Of a stretch of 64,000 nucleotides of DNA, positions 34,128-42,487 are shown piece after piece. Location of the stretch: positions 1-64,000 of the forward strand of contig NZ_AUBW01000008.1 in NCBI RefSeq assembly GCF_000429445.1, in the 5' to 3' direction. This DNA is from Algoriphagus terrigena DSM 22685. GTDB taxonomy: Bacteria; Bacteroidota; Bacteroidia; Cytophagales; Cyclobacteriaceae. Position numbers and translations under genes: made by a program. The notes beneath the pieces are model-generated. The model searched no databases and had not been told where the DNA came from. It was given only the letters and a program-made list of their open reading frames with translations. The stretch's first letter is position 1. Every line of letters starts with the position of its first letter.

Positions 34128-34597
34128 ATCTGAGCTTTCAAAGAATGTCTCTCGTCTAGCGGCATCAGAAAACATCCGATCCCAGCGATTTTGTATTATC
34201 CCAATTTCCATTCGAAGGATCAACTGAAAAATGAGCTCAGGTATCTATAAATCAGTATTTTGAGCAAAAAATTCATTTGGATCGATCCCCGTATTATCCA
34301 ATTATTCTATCTAGATTCCGATACCAAATATTCCAGTACCGCATACTCTGCCACCTATTTTTAGCATACCAGCGCCAAGTCTTACACTCTCAATTACTCA
34401 TTGGTCTTCTAGTGAGGTCGATCGCGAATCAGTCCCTGAAATGAAGCTAGCGAGCTTCTGACGGGGAATTGTCCTTTGTGGCAATTGTCTTAACAAGCAT
34501 TACCGTCCACGTACATGACACAGGAGCGGGCTATTGCTGCTTTTAAACTTTCCCTCGAGTCCCATTCCCTTTTCTCACCAACAATCCAACCAATTCT
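34128..34597. other. 470-bp intergenic region with heptad repeat
   Basis: No supported ORF. The central part (34301-34412) keeps a 7-bp period; the last 100 bp are the leader and promoter region of the lipoprotein gene. Confidence 0.5.
34301..34412 (-). repeat. Degenerate 7-bp tandem repeat, 16 units (heptad locus B)
   Basis: Read on the minus strand from 34412: CTAGAAG ACCAATG / AGTAATT GAGAGTG / TAAGACT TGGCGCT / GGTATGC TAAAAAT / AGGTGGC AGAGTAT / GCGGTAC TGGAATA / TTTGGTA TCGGAAT / CTAGATA GAATAAT. The period is kept without indels but units are more diverged than in locus A; units such as TAAGACT and CTAGATA match the same consensus. Confidence 0.55.
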
Positions 34598-35116
34598 ATG
34601 AAAAAGCCCATTTATGTTCTACTGATGGCCTTGGCCCTGACGGCCTGCCAACAAACTCAAAGATACACTCAACAATCACCGGAGATCGACGCGGTTAAAG
34701 CGCTATTTGCAGCCTATGAGTCTGGCGAACTGGAATCGCAGCGCTCTTTCTATGCTGAAAACGCCGAAATCTTCTATAATGCTCCCGAATCCAAGCCTGC
34801 GACATTCGACGAGATACTTTCCAAGCAGACGATGGAAATCGCCGATTTTTCTGAGTATTCCATCGAGTTTGACGACGATGGGATCGAGATGGTCGTCACC
34901 GACAAGGGTGAAACCTGGGTGAACGTCTGGGGAGAATGGCAGGGAACTATGAAAGCCACTGGGCAAAAATTCGTGGTCCCAATGCATGAGACCTTCCAGT
35001 TTGTGGACGGGAAAATCGTCAAGGATTTTGGCTATTGGGACAATTCGGAGATCATGGCAGCTTTTATGGAGCTTGAAGCAGCGGAGATGGCACCGGCAGA
35101 CTCGATTCCTCAGTAG
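34598..35116 (+). CDS. Lipoprotein with NTF2/SnoaL-like domain
   Basis: 172 residues. Lipobox LTAC with C17 after a signal peptide, then about 120 residues with the cone-like NTF2 pattern: EIDAVKALFAAYESGELESQ, FYAENAEIFYN, GETWVNVWGEWQGTMKATGQ and VPMHETFQFVDGKIVKDFGY. Members bind small ligands or act as accessory domains; no catalytic claim can be made. It is followed after 37 bp by a cytochrome c gene on the same strand. Confidence 0.85.
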   Translation: MKKPIYVLLMALALTACQQTQRYTQQSPEIDAVKALFAAYESGELESQRSFYAENAEIFYNAPESKPATFDEILSKQTMEIADFSEYSIEFDDDGIEMVVTDKGETWVNVWGEWQGTMKATGQKFVVPMHETFQFVDGKIVKDFGYWDNSEIMAAFMELEAAEMAPADSIPQ

Positions 35117-35153
35117 CGACTCGACGCTTCCTGAACTTAGGCACTAAATCGCC

Positions 35154-36161
35154 ATGATCAAGAAACTATTCCTAATCGTCATCGCTTCGATCCTTACCCT
35201 CGGATTGGGCTTGTGCTTATACATCCTGATGATGTGGGACAAGCAATACGACATTCCCTATCCGGATCTAAAGACAAGCACTGATTCGACCGTCATCGCG
35301 CGCGGCAAGTACCTCGTCCACGGCCCTGCCCACTGCTCCAACTGCCACGTGTCGAGTATTCCGGATATGATTGCAGCGGACGCGGGAGAGCCGGTTCCGC
35401 TCAAGGGTGGTGCTCCCTTCCATTTAGGGCCGTTGGCTGTCCTCTATGTCCCCAATCTGACTCCTGACCCGACCACCGGAATCGGCAGATATTCTGACGG
35501 GCAAGTCTTTCGGATGATGCGACACGCTGTGAGACCGAGCGGGATTGCTTCGATATCGCTTTTGATGCCATTTTGGAATATGGCAGACGAGGACTTGGTA
35601 GCTGTGGTCTCTTATTTGAGAAGTATGGAACCGATTGAAAACGAGATCAACCCGGCAGAATGGTCTTTTTTAGGCAAGGCCATCCGCGTGTTCGTGTCTT
35701 CGTTTCAGCCCATTCAAAATCCGACTCCACCGAAATCCGCTCCTCCAATGCTTCCCACGATCGAACGGGGCGAATACCTCGCGCGGTCGGTTGCCAATTG
35801 CGTCGGCTGCCATACCCAACGCGATCCGATGACATTTGAGGCCACTGGCCCCGAGTATGCCGGTGGCATGGAGTTCGAACCCGATCCCGAGTTCAACAAA
35901 TCAATCGGAGAAGATCCCGAGATCTGGCTACGAACTCCAAATCTCACCCCAGACCCCGGAAGCGCACTCTCGAAATTCAAAACTTTGGAGGAATGGAAAG
36001 CGCGCTTTCGACAAGGCCGACAGATTAAGGTTTCTCCCATGCATTGGGGACCTTTTTCGAGACTTTCGGATGAGGACTTGGAAGCTTTGTATCTGTATCT
36101 ACACAGTCTGTCCCCAGTCAAAAAAGATAACAATCCTTTGATGTTCAAGCCAAGCGAGTGA
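35154..36161 (+). CDS. Membrane-anchored dihaem cytochrome c
   Basis: 335 residues. One N-terminal TM helix (5-26) anchors the protein, followed by two class-I-like cytochrome domains with haem sites CSNCH (61-65) and CVGCH (216-220). NLTPDPTTGIGRYSDGQVFR and LTPDPGSALSKF are the distal-loop patterns of the c-type cytochromes that serve as electron acceptors of dehydrogenases. Candidate axial methionines are in LLMPFW and VSPMHW. It probably passes electrons in the periplasm from a dehydrogenase to the respiratory chain. A terminator follows. Confidence 0.9.
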   Translation: MIKKLFLIVIASILTLGLGLCLYILMMWDKQYDIPYPDLKTSTDSTVIARGKYLVHGPAHCSNCHVSSIPDMIAADAGEPVPLKGGAPFHLGPLAVLYVPNLTPDPTTGIGRYSDGQVFRMMRHAVRPSGIASISLLMPFWNMADEDLVAVVSYLRSMEPIENEINPAEWSFLGKAIRVFVSSFQPIQNPTPPKSAPPMLPTIERGEYLARSVANCVGCHTQRDPMTFEATGPEYAGGMEFEPDPEFNKSIGEDPEIWLRTPNLTPDPGSALSKFKTLEEWKARFRQGRQIKVSPMHWGPFSRLSDEDLEALYLYLHSLSPVKKDNNPLMFKPSE

Positions 36162-36182
36162 TTGAATGATTCAAGTCGAGCG

Positions 36183-36208
36183 GGGAGATCATGGATTCAT
36201 GGTCTCCC
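36183..36208 (+). terminator. Rho-independent terminator
   Basis: An 11-bp stem GGGAGATCATG / CATGGTCTCCC with one T-G pair and a GATT loop is followed by TTTTTT. It ends the cytochrome c transcript. Confidence 0.9.
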
Positions 36209-36471
36209 TTTTTTATTTCTCCGGATCATTGTTTTAGATTTTCCCTTTTCTCTTCGAAAAGTTGCTTCGGGTAGTTCGCTTTCGATTTATAGGGGGATTT
36301 ACCGGTTTGGCTGTAGTTTTTACCTCGATTCCAAAAAATGCTTCCAAGTCCTTTTTTTGGGGCCGTTCATTTTCTTACCTTATCAGAAAGAATTATTTTT
36401 CTATAGATTAGAATTCCATCGCCCAAAAACCGCCAGTTCTTAGGCAATCACGTTCCATTAACCCCCTTGAC
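36209..36471 (+). other. Leader region of the GT35 gene
   Basis: AT-rich 263 bp between the terminator and the phosphorylase-like gene; no ORF supported and no clear structure recognised. Confidence 0.4.
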
Positions 36472-38127
36472 ATGACCGACTTCAAAAATTTCAAAGTTCC
36501 CTTTGATCTTGCGCCCGAATATTCCAAATCGGTAGCCTATTTCTCGATGGAATTTGCCATCCACCAGCCCCTGAAAATCTACAGCGGCGGCCTGGGGTTT
36601 CTATCCGGATCCCACTTGCGCAGCGCCTATGAGCTCAAACAAAACCTGATCGGCATTGGTATCCTATGGGAATACGGGTACTACGATCAAGGCAGAAATC
36701 AGGACCAAACCTTAAAACCCGAGTGGTATGAAAAAACCTACAGCTTCTTAGAAGACACGGGCATCAAGTTTCAGGTCCCGGTACACAATCAGCCCGTCTG
36801 GGTCAAAGTTTGGTATCTTCCGCCAGACACTTTCAAGAGTGCGCCGCTGTTTCTCCTGAGCACCGACGTTCCGGAAAATGATTACATCAGCCAGACGATC
36901 ACACACCGGCTCTACGACGCCGATACCGCTGCCAAGATCGCCCAAATGATGATCTTGGGGATTGGCGGGACGATGCTTGTCGATCAGTTGAATTTCAACC
37001 CGGAAGTCTATCATCTAAATGAAGCTCATGCCGGAAGTGGCATTTTCTACCTGATGAAAAAATTCGGAAGCAAGGAAGAGGTTAAAAAGCATCTCGTCTT
37101 CACTACTCATACCCCGGAAGAAGCAGGCAATGAAAAGCATGACTACTATCTTCTGGACAAAATGAGCTTTTTCTATGGCCATTCCATCTCTGAAGTGCAG
37201 AAACTAACGGGAATGGATGGTTCCGTTTTCAACCACAGTTTGTCGGCTCTACGATTTGCCCGAGAAGCTAACGGCGTGAGCAAACTGCACGGAGAGGTCA
37301 GTCGCAAGATGTGGGGTGGCTATCCTGACATTCCTGAAATCCAGTCCATCACCAACGCCCAAAACTGGAAATATTGGTCGGATAAGCAGCTCTATCGCTT
37401 CATGGAAGAGGCAAACAACGACGCCTTTGACGATCGAAAACGCTTCCTGAAGAAACGAGCCTTTGAAATAGTCGCCGACCAGACTGGTAAACTACTCGAT
37501 CCAGATGTGCTGACGATTGTGTGGGCAAGAAGATTTGCGGCGTATAAGCGTCCCGATCTGATCGCGCAGGATTTGACAAGATTTCAACAATTGATGGACA
37601 ACACGGAGCATCCTGTGCAAATCATCTGGGCCGGAAAACCGTACCCGATGGACTACGGTGCGATCAGCGTCTTCAATTCCTTGGTCCACCTGAGCAAGCG
37701 GTTTAAGAATGTGGCTGTCTGTGTGGATTATGAACTGGCCCTGAGCAAGCGGCTCAAGCAGGCCTCAGACGTCTGGCTCAACAATCCCCGGGTACCCAGG
37801 GAAGCATCCGGCACCAGCGGCATGACTGCTTCCATGAACGGATCGGTCAACTTCAGTACCGATGACGGCTGGATTTGCGAGTTTGCGAAGCATGGTGAAA
37901 ACTCCTTCATCGTACCTCAGGCAGACTATCATACCCTAAGCATTCAGGATCAGGACAGTCAGGATCTGGATCATCTCTATGAAATCCTGAAAAACGAAAT
38001 CCTGCCGACCTATTATGGTAACAAGCGCAAGTGGAGAGACATCGTCCAAGCTGGCATGCACGACGTGCGCCAGGAATTCGAAAGCAACCGCATGGCAGAT
38101 GAGTACTACCAAAAACTCTACAAATAG
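36472..38127 (+). CDS. GT35 alpha-glucan phosphorylase-like protein lacking the PLP lysine
   Basis: 551 residues, the short form of the family. SVAYFSMEFAIHQPLKIYSG GLGFLSG is the GT35 start (residues 19-45), with YHLNEAHAG, FTTHTPEEAGNEKHD, VWARRFAAYKRPDL, IIWAGKPYPMD and REASGTSGM following. In active phosphorylases the last block reads EASGT-x-x-M-K and that lysine binds pyridoxal phosphate. Here the codon at 37825-37827 is ACT (Thr452), giving GTSGMTASMNG. Phosphorolysis would not be possible by the known mechanism. The protein may be a regulatory or binding homologue in glycogen metabolism, or a subgroup with other chemistry. A bidirectional terminator follows. Confidence 0.85.
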   Translation: MTDFKNFKVPFDLAPEYSKSVAYFSMEFAIHQPLKIYSGGLGFLSGSHLRSAYELKQNLIGIGILWEYGYYDQGRNQDQTLKPEWYEKTYSFLEDTGIKFQVPVHNQPVWVKVWYLPPDTFKSAPLFLLSTDVPENDYISQTITHRLYDADTAAKIAQMMILGIGGTMLVDQLNFNPEVYHLNEAHAGSGIFYLMKKFGSKEEVKKHLVFTTHTPEEAGNEKHDYYLLDKMSFFYGHSISEVQKLTGMDGSVFNHSLSALRFAREANGVSKLHGEVSRKMWGGYPDIPEIQSITNAQNWKYWSDKQLYRFMEEANNDAFDDRKRFLKKRAFEIVADQTGKLLDPDVLTIVWARRFAAYKRPDLIAQDLTRFQQLMDNTEHPVQIIWAGKPYPMDYGAISVFNSLVHLSKRFKNVAVCVDYELALSKRLKQASDVWLNNPRVPREASGTSGMTASMNGSVNFSTDDGWICEFAKHGENSFIVPQADYHTLSIQDQDSQDLDHLYEILKNEILPTYYGNKRKWRDIVQAGMHDVRQEFESNRMADEYYQKLYK

Positions 38128-38133
38128 ATTGTC

Positions 38134-38157
38134 AAAAGCCCGCTTCTGCGGGCTTTT
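38134..38157. terminator. Bidirectional terminator between convergent genes
   Basis: A perfect 10-bp stem AAAAGCCCGC / GCGGGCTTTT with a TTCT loop; A/T tracts on both sides serve both the GT35 gene and the minus-strand gene ending at 38162. Confidence 0.92.
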
Positions 38158-38161
38158 GCTT

Positions 38162-38524
38162 TTAGTTGGAAAAGACCCGCATCTGCTCTTTGGCACCCTC
38201 CGAGTCAAACAAAAGCAGCGTCTTCTGGAGTTCGAAATGAAACAGGCCCACAAAAATCTCTCTGTAGTGTCTCCCTTCGAATGTAATGGCTGATCCCTCA
38301 CTCTCCATCGTCAGCTTTCCCTCTTCTGCCATCTCCCAATCAAATTCAGTCTCCTCTATCAGGTTGAAATAGACGCCCTTTCCGCTTTCATGGAAAAAAT
38401 ACCAAGGGATTTCTTCTCCCGGACTTCTAAAAATACACCAGAGATTCGCGCAGAGGATCTCCTTCGTCAATGGAGATCCCTCTCGGCTGATGAGATAAAA
38501 CAATTCTTTTTGGTGTTTTTCCAT
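38162..38524 (-). CDS. Hypothetical protein, 120 residues
   Basis: No family recognised. The protein is soluble, rich in aromatic and acidic residues, with beta-like segments (ILCANLWCIFRSPGEEIPWY, FHFELQKTLLLFDSEG) and no signal peptide. It starts 12 bp after the stop of the cytochrome-PQQ dehydrogenase gene, so it is probably the second gene of that operon. Confidence 0.65.
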   Translation of the reverse strand: MEKHQKELFYLISREGSPLTKEILCANLWCIFRSPGEEIPWYFFHESGKGVYFNLIEETEFDWEMAEEGKLTMESEGSAITFEGRHYREIFVGLFHFELQKTLLLFDSEGAKEQMRVFSN

Positions 38525-38536
38525 AGGGATAAAAAT

Positions 38537-40210
38537 TTAGGTTCCTTTAATCTTATAGACCTTCCCGTCAGCCTTGGTCATGAGGTAAAGCTGTCCGCTC
38601 TTGTCCTGTCCAAATTTAAGATCGACTCTATTATTCCCGCAGAGTTCTTTCAGATCCATCTCCTTGCCCTGATAGCGAACTTTCCACGACTCGACTTTGA
38701 TATTCTGATGATCCGTCAGATCCGCGATCATCAACCTACCTGAAGGTACGTCTCCGAAGAGTAATTTTCCTTTATGTGTGCCTTTTTGAACGAAATATCC
38801 AGCGATAATCGCCGCAATCTCGTCATGATCCAGCTGAAGGAAGGGGTAGGTAACACCAAGCTTGGCGTCGTCTGCAGGCAAGGCAAATACCTGGTCCATA
38901 TCCTTGTAAGGATCGATCACAAAGGTTCCCTCCCGGTTTGGCCATCCGTAAAATTTGCCAGATTCGATGAGGTTAAGTTCCTCCACATTCTTGTGTCCGA
39001 TGTCTGAGGCCAAAAGCCTCCCCTGAAGATCCCACAAAATCCTGTTGGGATTTCGGAAGCCATAGGCAAAGACTTCCTGGGCTTTTCCAGCCTGACCCAC
39101 AAAGGGATTGTCCGATGGGATCCCATACTTCCCGTTTTTGCTGTTGCGGCCAGCAGGGTCGATCCGAAGGATGCTGCTCCAGATGTCCCGCCCCTGATGA
39201 TCGCAAATGTAGGCGAAGCCGCTTTCGGCAGACCCGCCGTCTCCGATGCCAATGTAGAGCATGCTGTAGTCTGGATCTCCTTTCTTCGCATTCGGATTAA
39301 ATGTGACTTCCTGCATGCCGTGAATCTGGGTCACAAAGTTGATCCGGAGCAGTTCGCGGCTTGTGCCTTCAAACTTCCCGGCCATTGGATCATTGGCTTT
39401 CCACTCAGTAAGAACCCATTGGAGAAAGACTTTTACCGAATCCGGATAGGCGTAGTCCGCCGGAGCGGCATTTCCCTTTTCGCTATGGCCCGTGTAGAAA
39501 ATCCCATTTTCCGCAAACTCCGGATGGAAGGCATAGCTGCCCAACCCCGTAGCCAAACCCGGTTTGAAGAGGATATTTGGCATCAAATCACGAATCGGCA
39601 GATACTCGTGGTACTTATTGCCCTTAAACTCATACAGGACACCCCGCTGATCGTTAAGAAACGTGCGACCGGTGGCCGGTTCTGATTCCAGCTTGGTGAT
39701 CTTGGCAAGTGGGGGGACGGTGTCGGATGGAGGAATCTGCATCACAAATTCCAAATCAAGCCGGATGCCCGAATCGGAGACGGAATCTACGATGGGATTT
39801 GCCAGGCCGGCCAGCGAAGTGGTATCCGGCAATGTCGTGTAGGTATGAAGGTAGCTGAGGATGGCGTCCAAATCGTCTTCTTTCAGCTGGGGAAATCCCG
39901 GCATGTAGATCTTGAATTTTGCAAATAGCGCGGCGCCCCGCTCGTCACCCCCGTCAATGACTTCAATTGGGTGCTTCACAAACTCGCTAATCCAACGGGA
40001 GTCCACGGAGCGGGTCAGTCCGCTGAGGTTCGGGCCAATGGTGGTCTGTAGGAAATTGTGGCAAGACGAGCAGTTTTGCTCAAATAGCTGCTTGCCCTTG
40101 GCGATCTGTTCGGTGTCGGTGGAGATTTCAGATCCAAATTCGCTTTTTTCGGAATTGCAAGAGAAAATTAAAAGGCTGGTGGCCAATACAAGAAACAGGG
40201 CGTTTTTCAT
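38537..40210 (-). CDS. Lipoprotein: cytochrome c domain fused to PQQ-type sugar dehydrogenase
   Basis: 557 residues from ATG 40210. Lipobox LIFSC (C18). A cytochrome c domain (about 30-115) has CSSCH at 47-51 and MPGFPQLKEDDLDAILSYLH. A six-blade beta-propeller of the soluble glucose/sorbosone dehydrogenase type follows (about 150-557), with GLGSYAFHPEFAENGIFY, DYSMLYIGIGDGGS and EVFAYGFRNPNRILWD. Such enzymes oxidise sugars with PQQ and here could hand electrons directly to the fused haem. Anchored in the envelope. PQQ synthesis genes are not in the window. Confidence 0.88.
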   Translation of the reverse strand: MKNALFLVLATSLLIFSCNSEKSEFGSEISTDTEQIAKGKQLFEQNCSSCHNFLQTTIGPNLSGLTRSVDSRWISEFVKHPIEVIDGGDERGAALFAKFKIYMPGFPQLKEDDLDAILSYLHTYTTLPDTTSLAGLANPIVDSVSDSGIRLDLEFVMQIPPSDTVPPLAKITKLESEPATGRTFLNDQRGVLYEFKGNKYHEYLPIRDLMPNILFKPGLATGLGSYAFHPEFAENGIFYTGHSEKGNAAPADYAYPDSVKVFLQWVLTEWKANDPMAGKFEGTSRELLRINFVTQIHGMQEVTFNPNAKKGDPDYSMLYIGIGDGGSAESGFAYICDHQGRDIWSSILRIDPAGRNSKNGKYGIPSDNPFVGQAGKAQEVFAYGFRNPNRILWDLQGRLLASDIGHKNVEELNLIESGKFYGWPNREGTFVIDPYKDMDQVFALPADDAKLGVTYPFLQLDHDEIAAIIAGYFVQKGTHKGKLLFGDVPSGRLMIADLTDHQNIKVESWKVRYQGKEMDLKELCGNNRVDLKFGQDKSGQLYLMTKADGKVYKIKGT

Positions 40211-40379
40211 CGCTACTAATTTGGGATTTTCCACCTGTTAGAAAAACCACAAAACAAATTCTTTCGGGCTTTTTTGCCTTCCGTGCGATCCAACAACAGC
40301 TCTATGAGGTGACGTCCGTCATGATTTTGCAGCAATTCAGTTCTTAACTTGCTTTTCAGATTGCCAAAATCCCCCCTTC

Positions 40380-41165
40380 ATGCTTGAACTTTCAGCAATT
40401 GACTATGTAGCCCCTGGAATTATCGGAGTGTCGCTCTTTGTCCTTCTCATAGCGGCCTACGTCGTAGGATTTCGACTGAAAAAATGGAAACTCAAGCGAA
40501 ATCCATCCAAAACGAACGACGAGTTGGGATCGATCAGTTCGACTTTGCTCGGCTTGCTCGCGCTGATTCTAGCCTTCACGTTTAGCATGGCCAACTCCCG
40601 ATTCGACACCCGAAGAGAACTGGCTACGCAGGAAGCGAATGCGATAGGAACGACGCTCCTTAGAATGGGCTTTTTCCCAGACAGCGTCCAGGCCCCGATG
40701 AAGTCCAGTCTCAAGTACTACCTCGATGAGCGGATCGCCTTTTTTGAAGCCGGATCGGATGTCGGAAAAATCCTGTACCATTTGAAAAATTCTGATTCAA
40801 CCGGAAAGGCGATTTGGAACCAGGCAACGGAGTTCGCAAAGTCGGATCCAAATCTGGTAAAAACCTCAGAAATCGTCCCCGCGCTCAATGACATGATCGA
40901 CGTCACCACGTCACGCAAGGCAGCAGGGGAGGCAAACATTCCTCCCTCGATTCAGTGGTTTTTGATTATCCTTTGTATTTCCTCTACGGTTCTCCTTGGC
41001 TATGAGCGTAAAGACAATTTCGACTGGATCATTGTCATTGGATTTTCGCTGATGCTATCGATGACGGTCTTTTCGATCTTCGATCTGGACAGACCCCGAT
41101 CCGGCTTTGTGACGCTTGACGAAGCAAATTCGAAGATCATTGAGTTGCGCGGAGAGTTTGATTAA
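40380..41165 (+). CDS. DUF4239 (bestrophin-like domain) membrane protein
   Basis: 261 residues. Hydrophobic segments lie at about 12-32, 51-71, 195-212 and 218-236. The pattern GSISSTLLGLLALILAFTFS then MANSRFDTRRELATQEANAIGT is typical of the DUF4239 group, whose fold resembles bestrophin channels. A soluble helical region separates the helix pairs. Convergent with the barrel gene that follows. Channel activity is inference only. Confidence 0.8.
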   Translation: MLELSAIDYVAPGIIGVSLFVLLIAAYVVGFRLKKWKLKRNPSKTNDELGSISSTLLGLLALILAFTFSMANSRFDTRRELATQEANAIGTTLLRMGFFPDSVQAPMKSSLKYYLDERIAFFEAGSDVGKILYHLKNSDSTGKAIWNQATEFAKSDPNLVKTSEIVPALNDMIDVTTSRKAAGEANIPPSIQWFLIILCISSTVLLGYERKDNFDWIIVIGFSLMLSMTVFSIFDLDRPRSGFVTLDEANSKIIELRGEFD

Positions 41166-41216
41166 GAGGTCAAATTCAGCTTTTCAACGGTGAAGAAAAC
41201 ATTGAGAGACTGGCCT

Positions 41217-42353
41217 TTATTTTCTCCAAGAAGTCCCAAACACAAAATAATACGCCCACTCCTCCGGCCCCCGTGCGATGTCAATGCCCATCCTCAGTTT
41301 AAGCTTCCTCGCAATCAGATACCTTCCACCTGCTCCGCCGGAAGTTTTCCAAGACTCGTCACCCCAAGAATCCTCCTTCAATACTGCTTTTCCTGTGCCG
41401 ACAAATCCTACCACGCTGAATCTCGGGCTGAAGTCCCATCTCCATTCCGTCTCGGCCGTCGCGGTGGTGTTTCCTTGATAGCGTGCCACTGGTATACCCC
41501 GAAGATTCACAAAAGGAAGCACGTAAAACGGCGCATTGCCCCATAAATTTTGTGCCTCCACCCGGAAGCCAGAAATCAAGGTAGACGTGACAGGGAGCCA
41601 ATAAAACGCTGTTGTACTCACCAACCCATAGCTATATTCACTACCCAGCCACTCGGCAGATGTACCGATCAGATTGGTCCAGTGCAGGCCCCGGTCAGGC
41701 GTAAAGATATTATCCCTCCCGTCATACTCAATCAGCACACTGGGACGGCTGATGATGGCACTGATCGCCTTATCATCGTGGAAATCGTAATTGGTGAGCC
41801 CGAGATCAGTTTTCAAAAACAAGTAATTCAGCCCCGCATACCAGTCACTTTTTCCAACCTGCTTGGTCAACTGACCCATGATGGGGATGGTTCGGATATT
41901 GAATTCAAACGTCCTTTCGCCCAACTGCTCAAATGTTCGGTAAAATTCCAGATTAACATCCGCATAGCCCGTGACTAGGCGATAGTTAGAGCGCCATTTT
42001 TTGATTACCCCGATGGCAGCTGCACCCAGCATCCAAGTACCGTTTACGGTCATTGCTCCACCCGCTCCATAAATGTTGGGCTTGACCCGAGTAAGGACCT
42101 CCTTTCCATCCACACTGTCCCGATAAGGCGTGTTTGGGTCTACGAATACTCCGAATAAGGCTCCTCCAAAGCCACCCAAAGCCGGCTCCGTGATGATAGA
42201 AGGAAAGGGGATGAAGCCATGTGCAGTCAAAACCCAGTCGCTGAGATCGAGCTTCTGATCCAGGGAATCTTTGAAAGACACTTTTTGCTTTTGCGCCAGC
42301 GCAATTCCCAATTGAAGTGAAAAAACGAAAAAGAAGAGGAGGGCTTTTTTCAT
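41217..42353 (-). CDS. BamA/TamA-like outer-membrane protein
   Basis: 378 residues from ATG 42353 with a 20-residue signal peptide. The body is a beta barrel with the Omp85 surface-antigen pattern (YDGRDNIFTPDRGLHWTNLI, FVNLRGIPVARYQGNTTATA) and a closing strand PEEWAYYFVFGTSWRK. No POTRA domains are present, so it is a short Omp85-like member and not BamA. Possible roles: lipid or protein insertion, or a patatin-less secretion barrel. No partner gene adjacent. Confidence 0.8.
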   Translation of the reverse strand: MKKALLFFFVFSLQLGIALAQKQKVSFKDSLDQKLDLSDWVLTAHGFIPFPSIITEPALGGFGGALFGVFVDPNTPYRDSVDGKEVLTRVKPNIYGAGGAMTVNGTWMLGAAAIGVIKKWRSNYRLVTGYADVNLEFYRTFEQLGERTFEFNIRTIPIMGQLTKQVGKSDWYAGLNYLFLKTDLGLTNYDFHDDKAISAIISRPSVLIEYDGRDNIFTPDRGLHWTNLIGTSAEWLGSEYSYGLVSTTAFYWLPVTSTLISGFRVEAQNLWGNAPFYVLPFVNLRGIPVARYQGNTTATAETEWRWDFSPRFSVVGFVGTGKAVLKEDSWGDESWKTSGGAGGRYLIARKLKLRMGIDIARGPEEWAYYFVFGTSWRK

Positions 42354-42432
42354 GCTAAAAATCATTAGATAAAATATAATCCAATCTAAAAAGGGATCAG
42401 CATTCGACAAAAGGATTTTACAGGGAAAAAGA

Positions 42433-42466
42433 AAAGCCTTTGGTTTGTCTGAAAACCAAAGGCTTT
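42433..42466 (-). terminator. Terminator of the fad operon
   Basis: A perfect 14-bp stem AAAGCCTTTGGTTT / AAACCAAAGGCTTT with a 6-nt loop. On the minus strand it is followed by TTTTCTTTTTCCC. It lies 22 bp after the fadE stop. Confidence 0.9.
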
Positions 42467-42487
42467 GTAATCTAAGTCCGTCAAATC

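Noticed and set aside
39550..39580. CAAACCCGGTTTG copy like the one before the sigma gene
   Set aside because: It lies inside the cytochrome-PQQ dehydrogenase coding sequence and is explained by the codons there.
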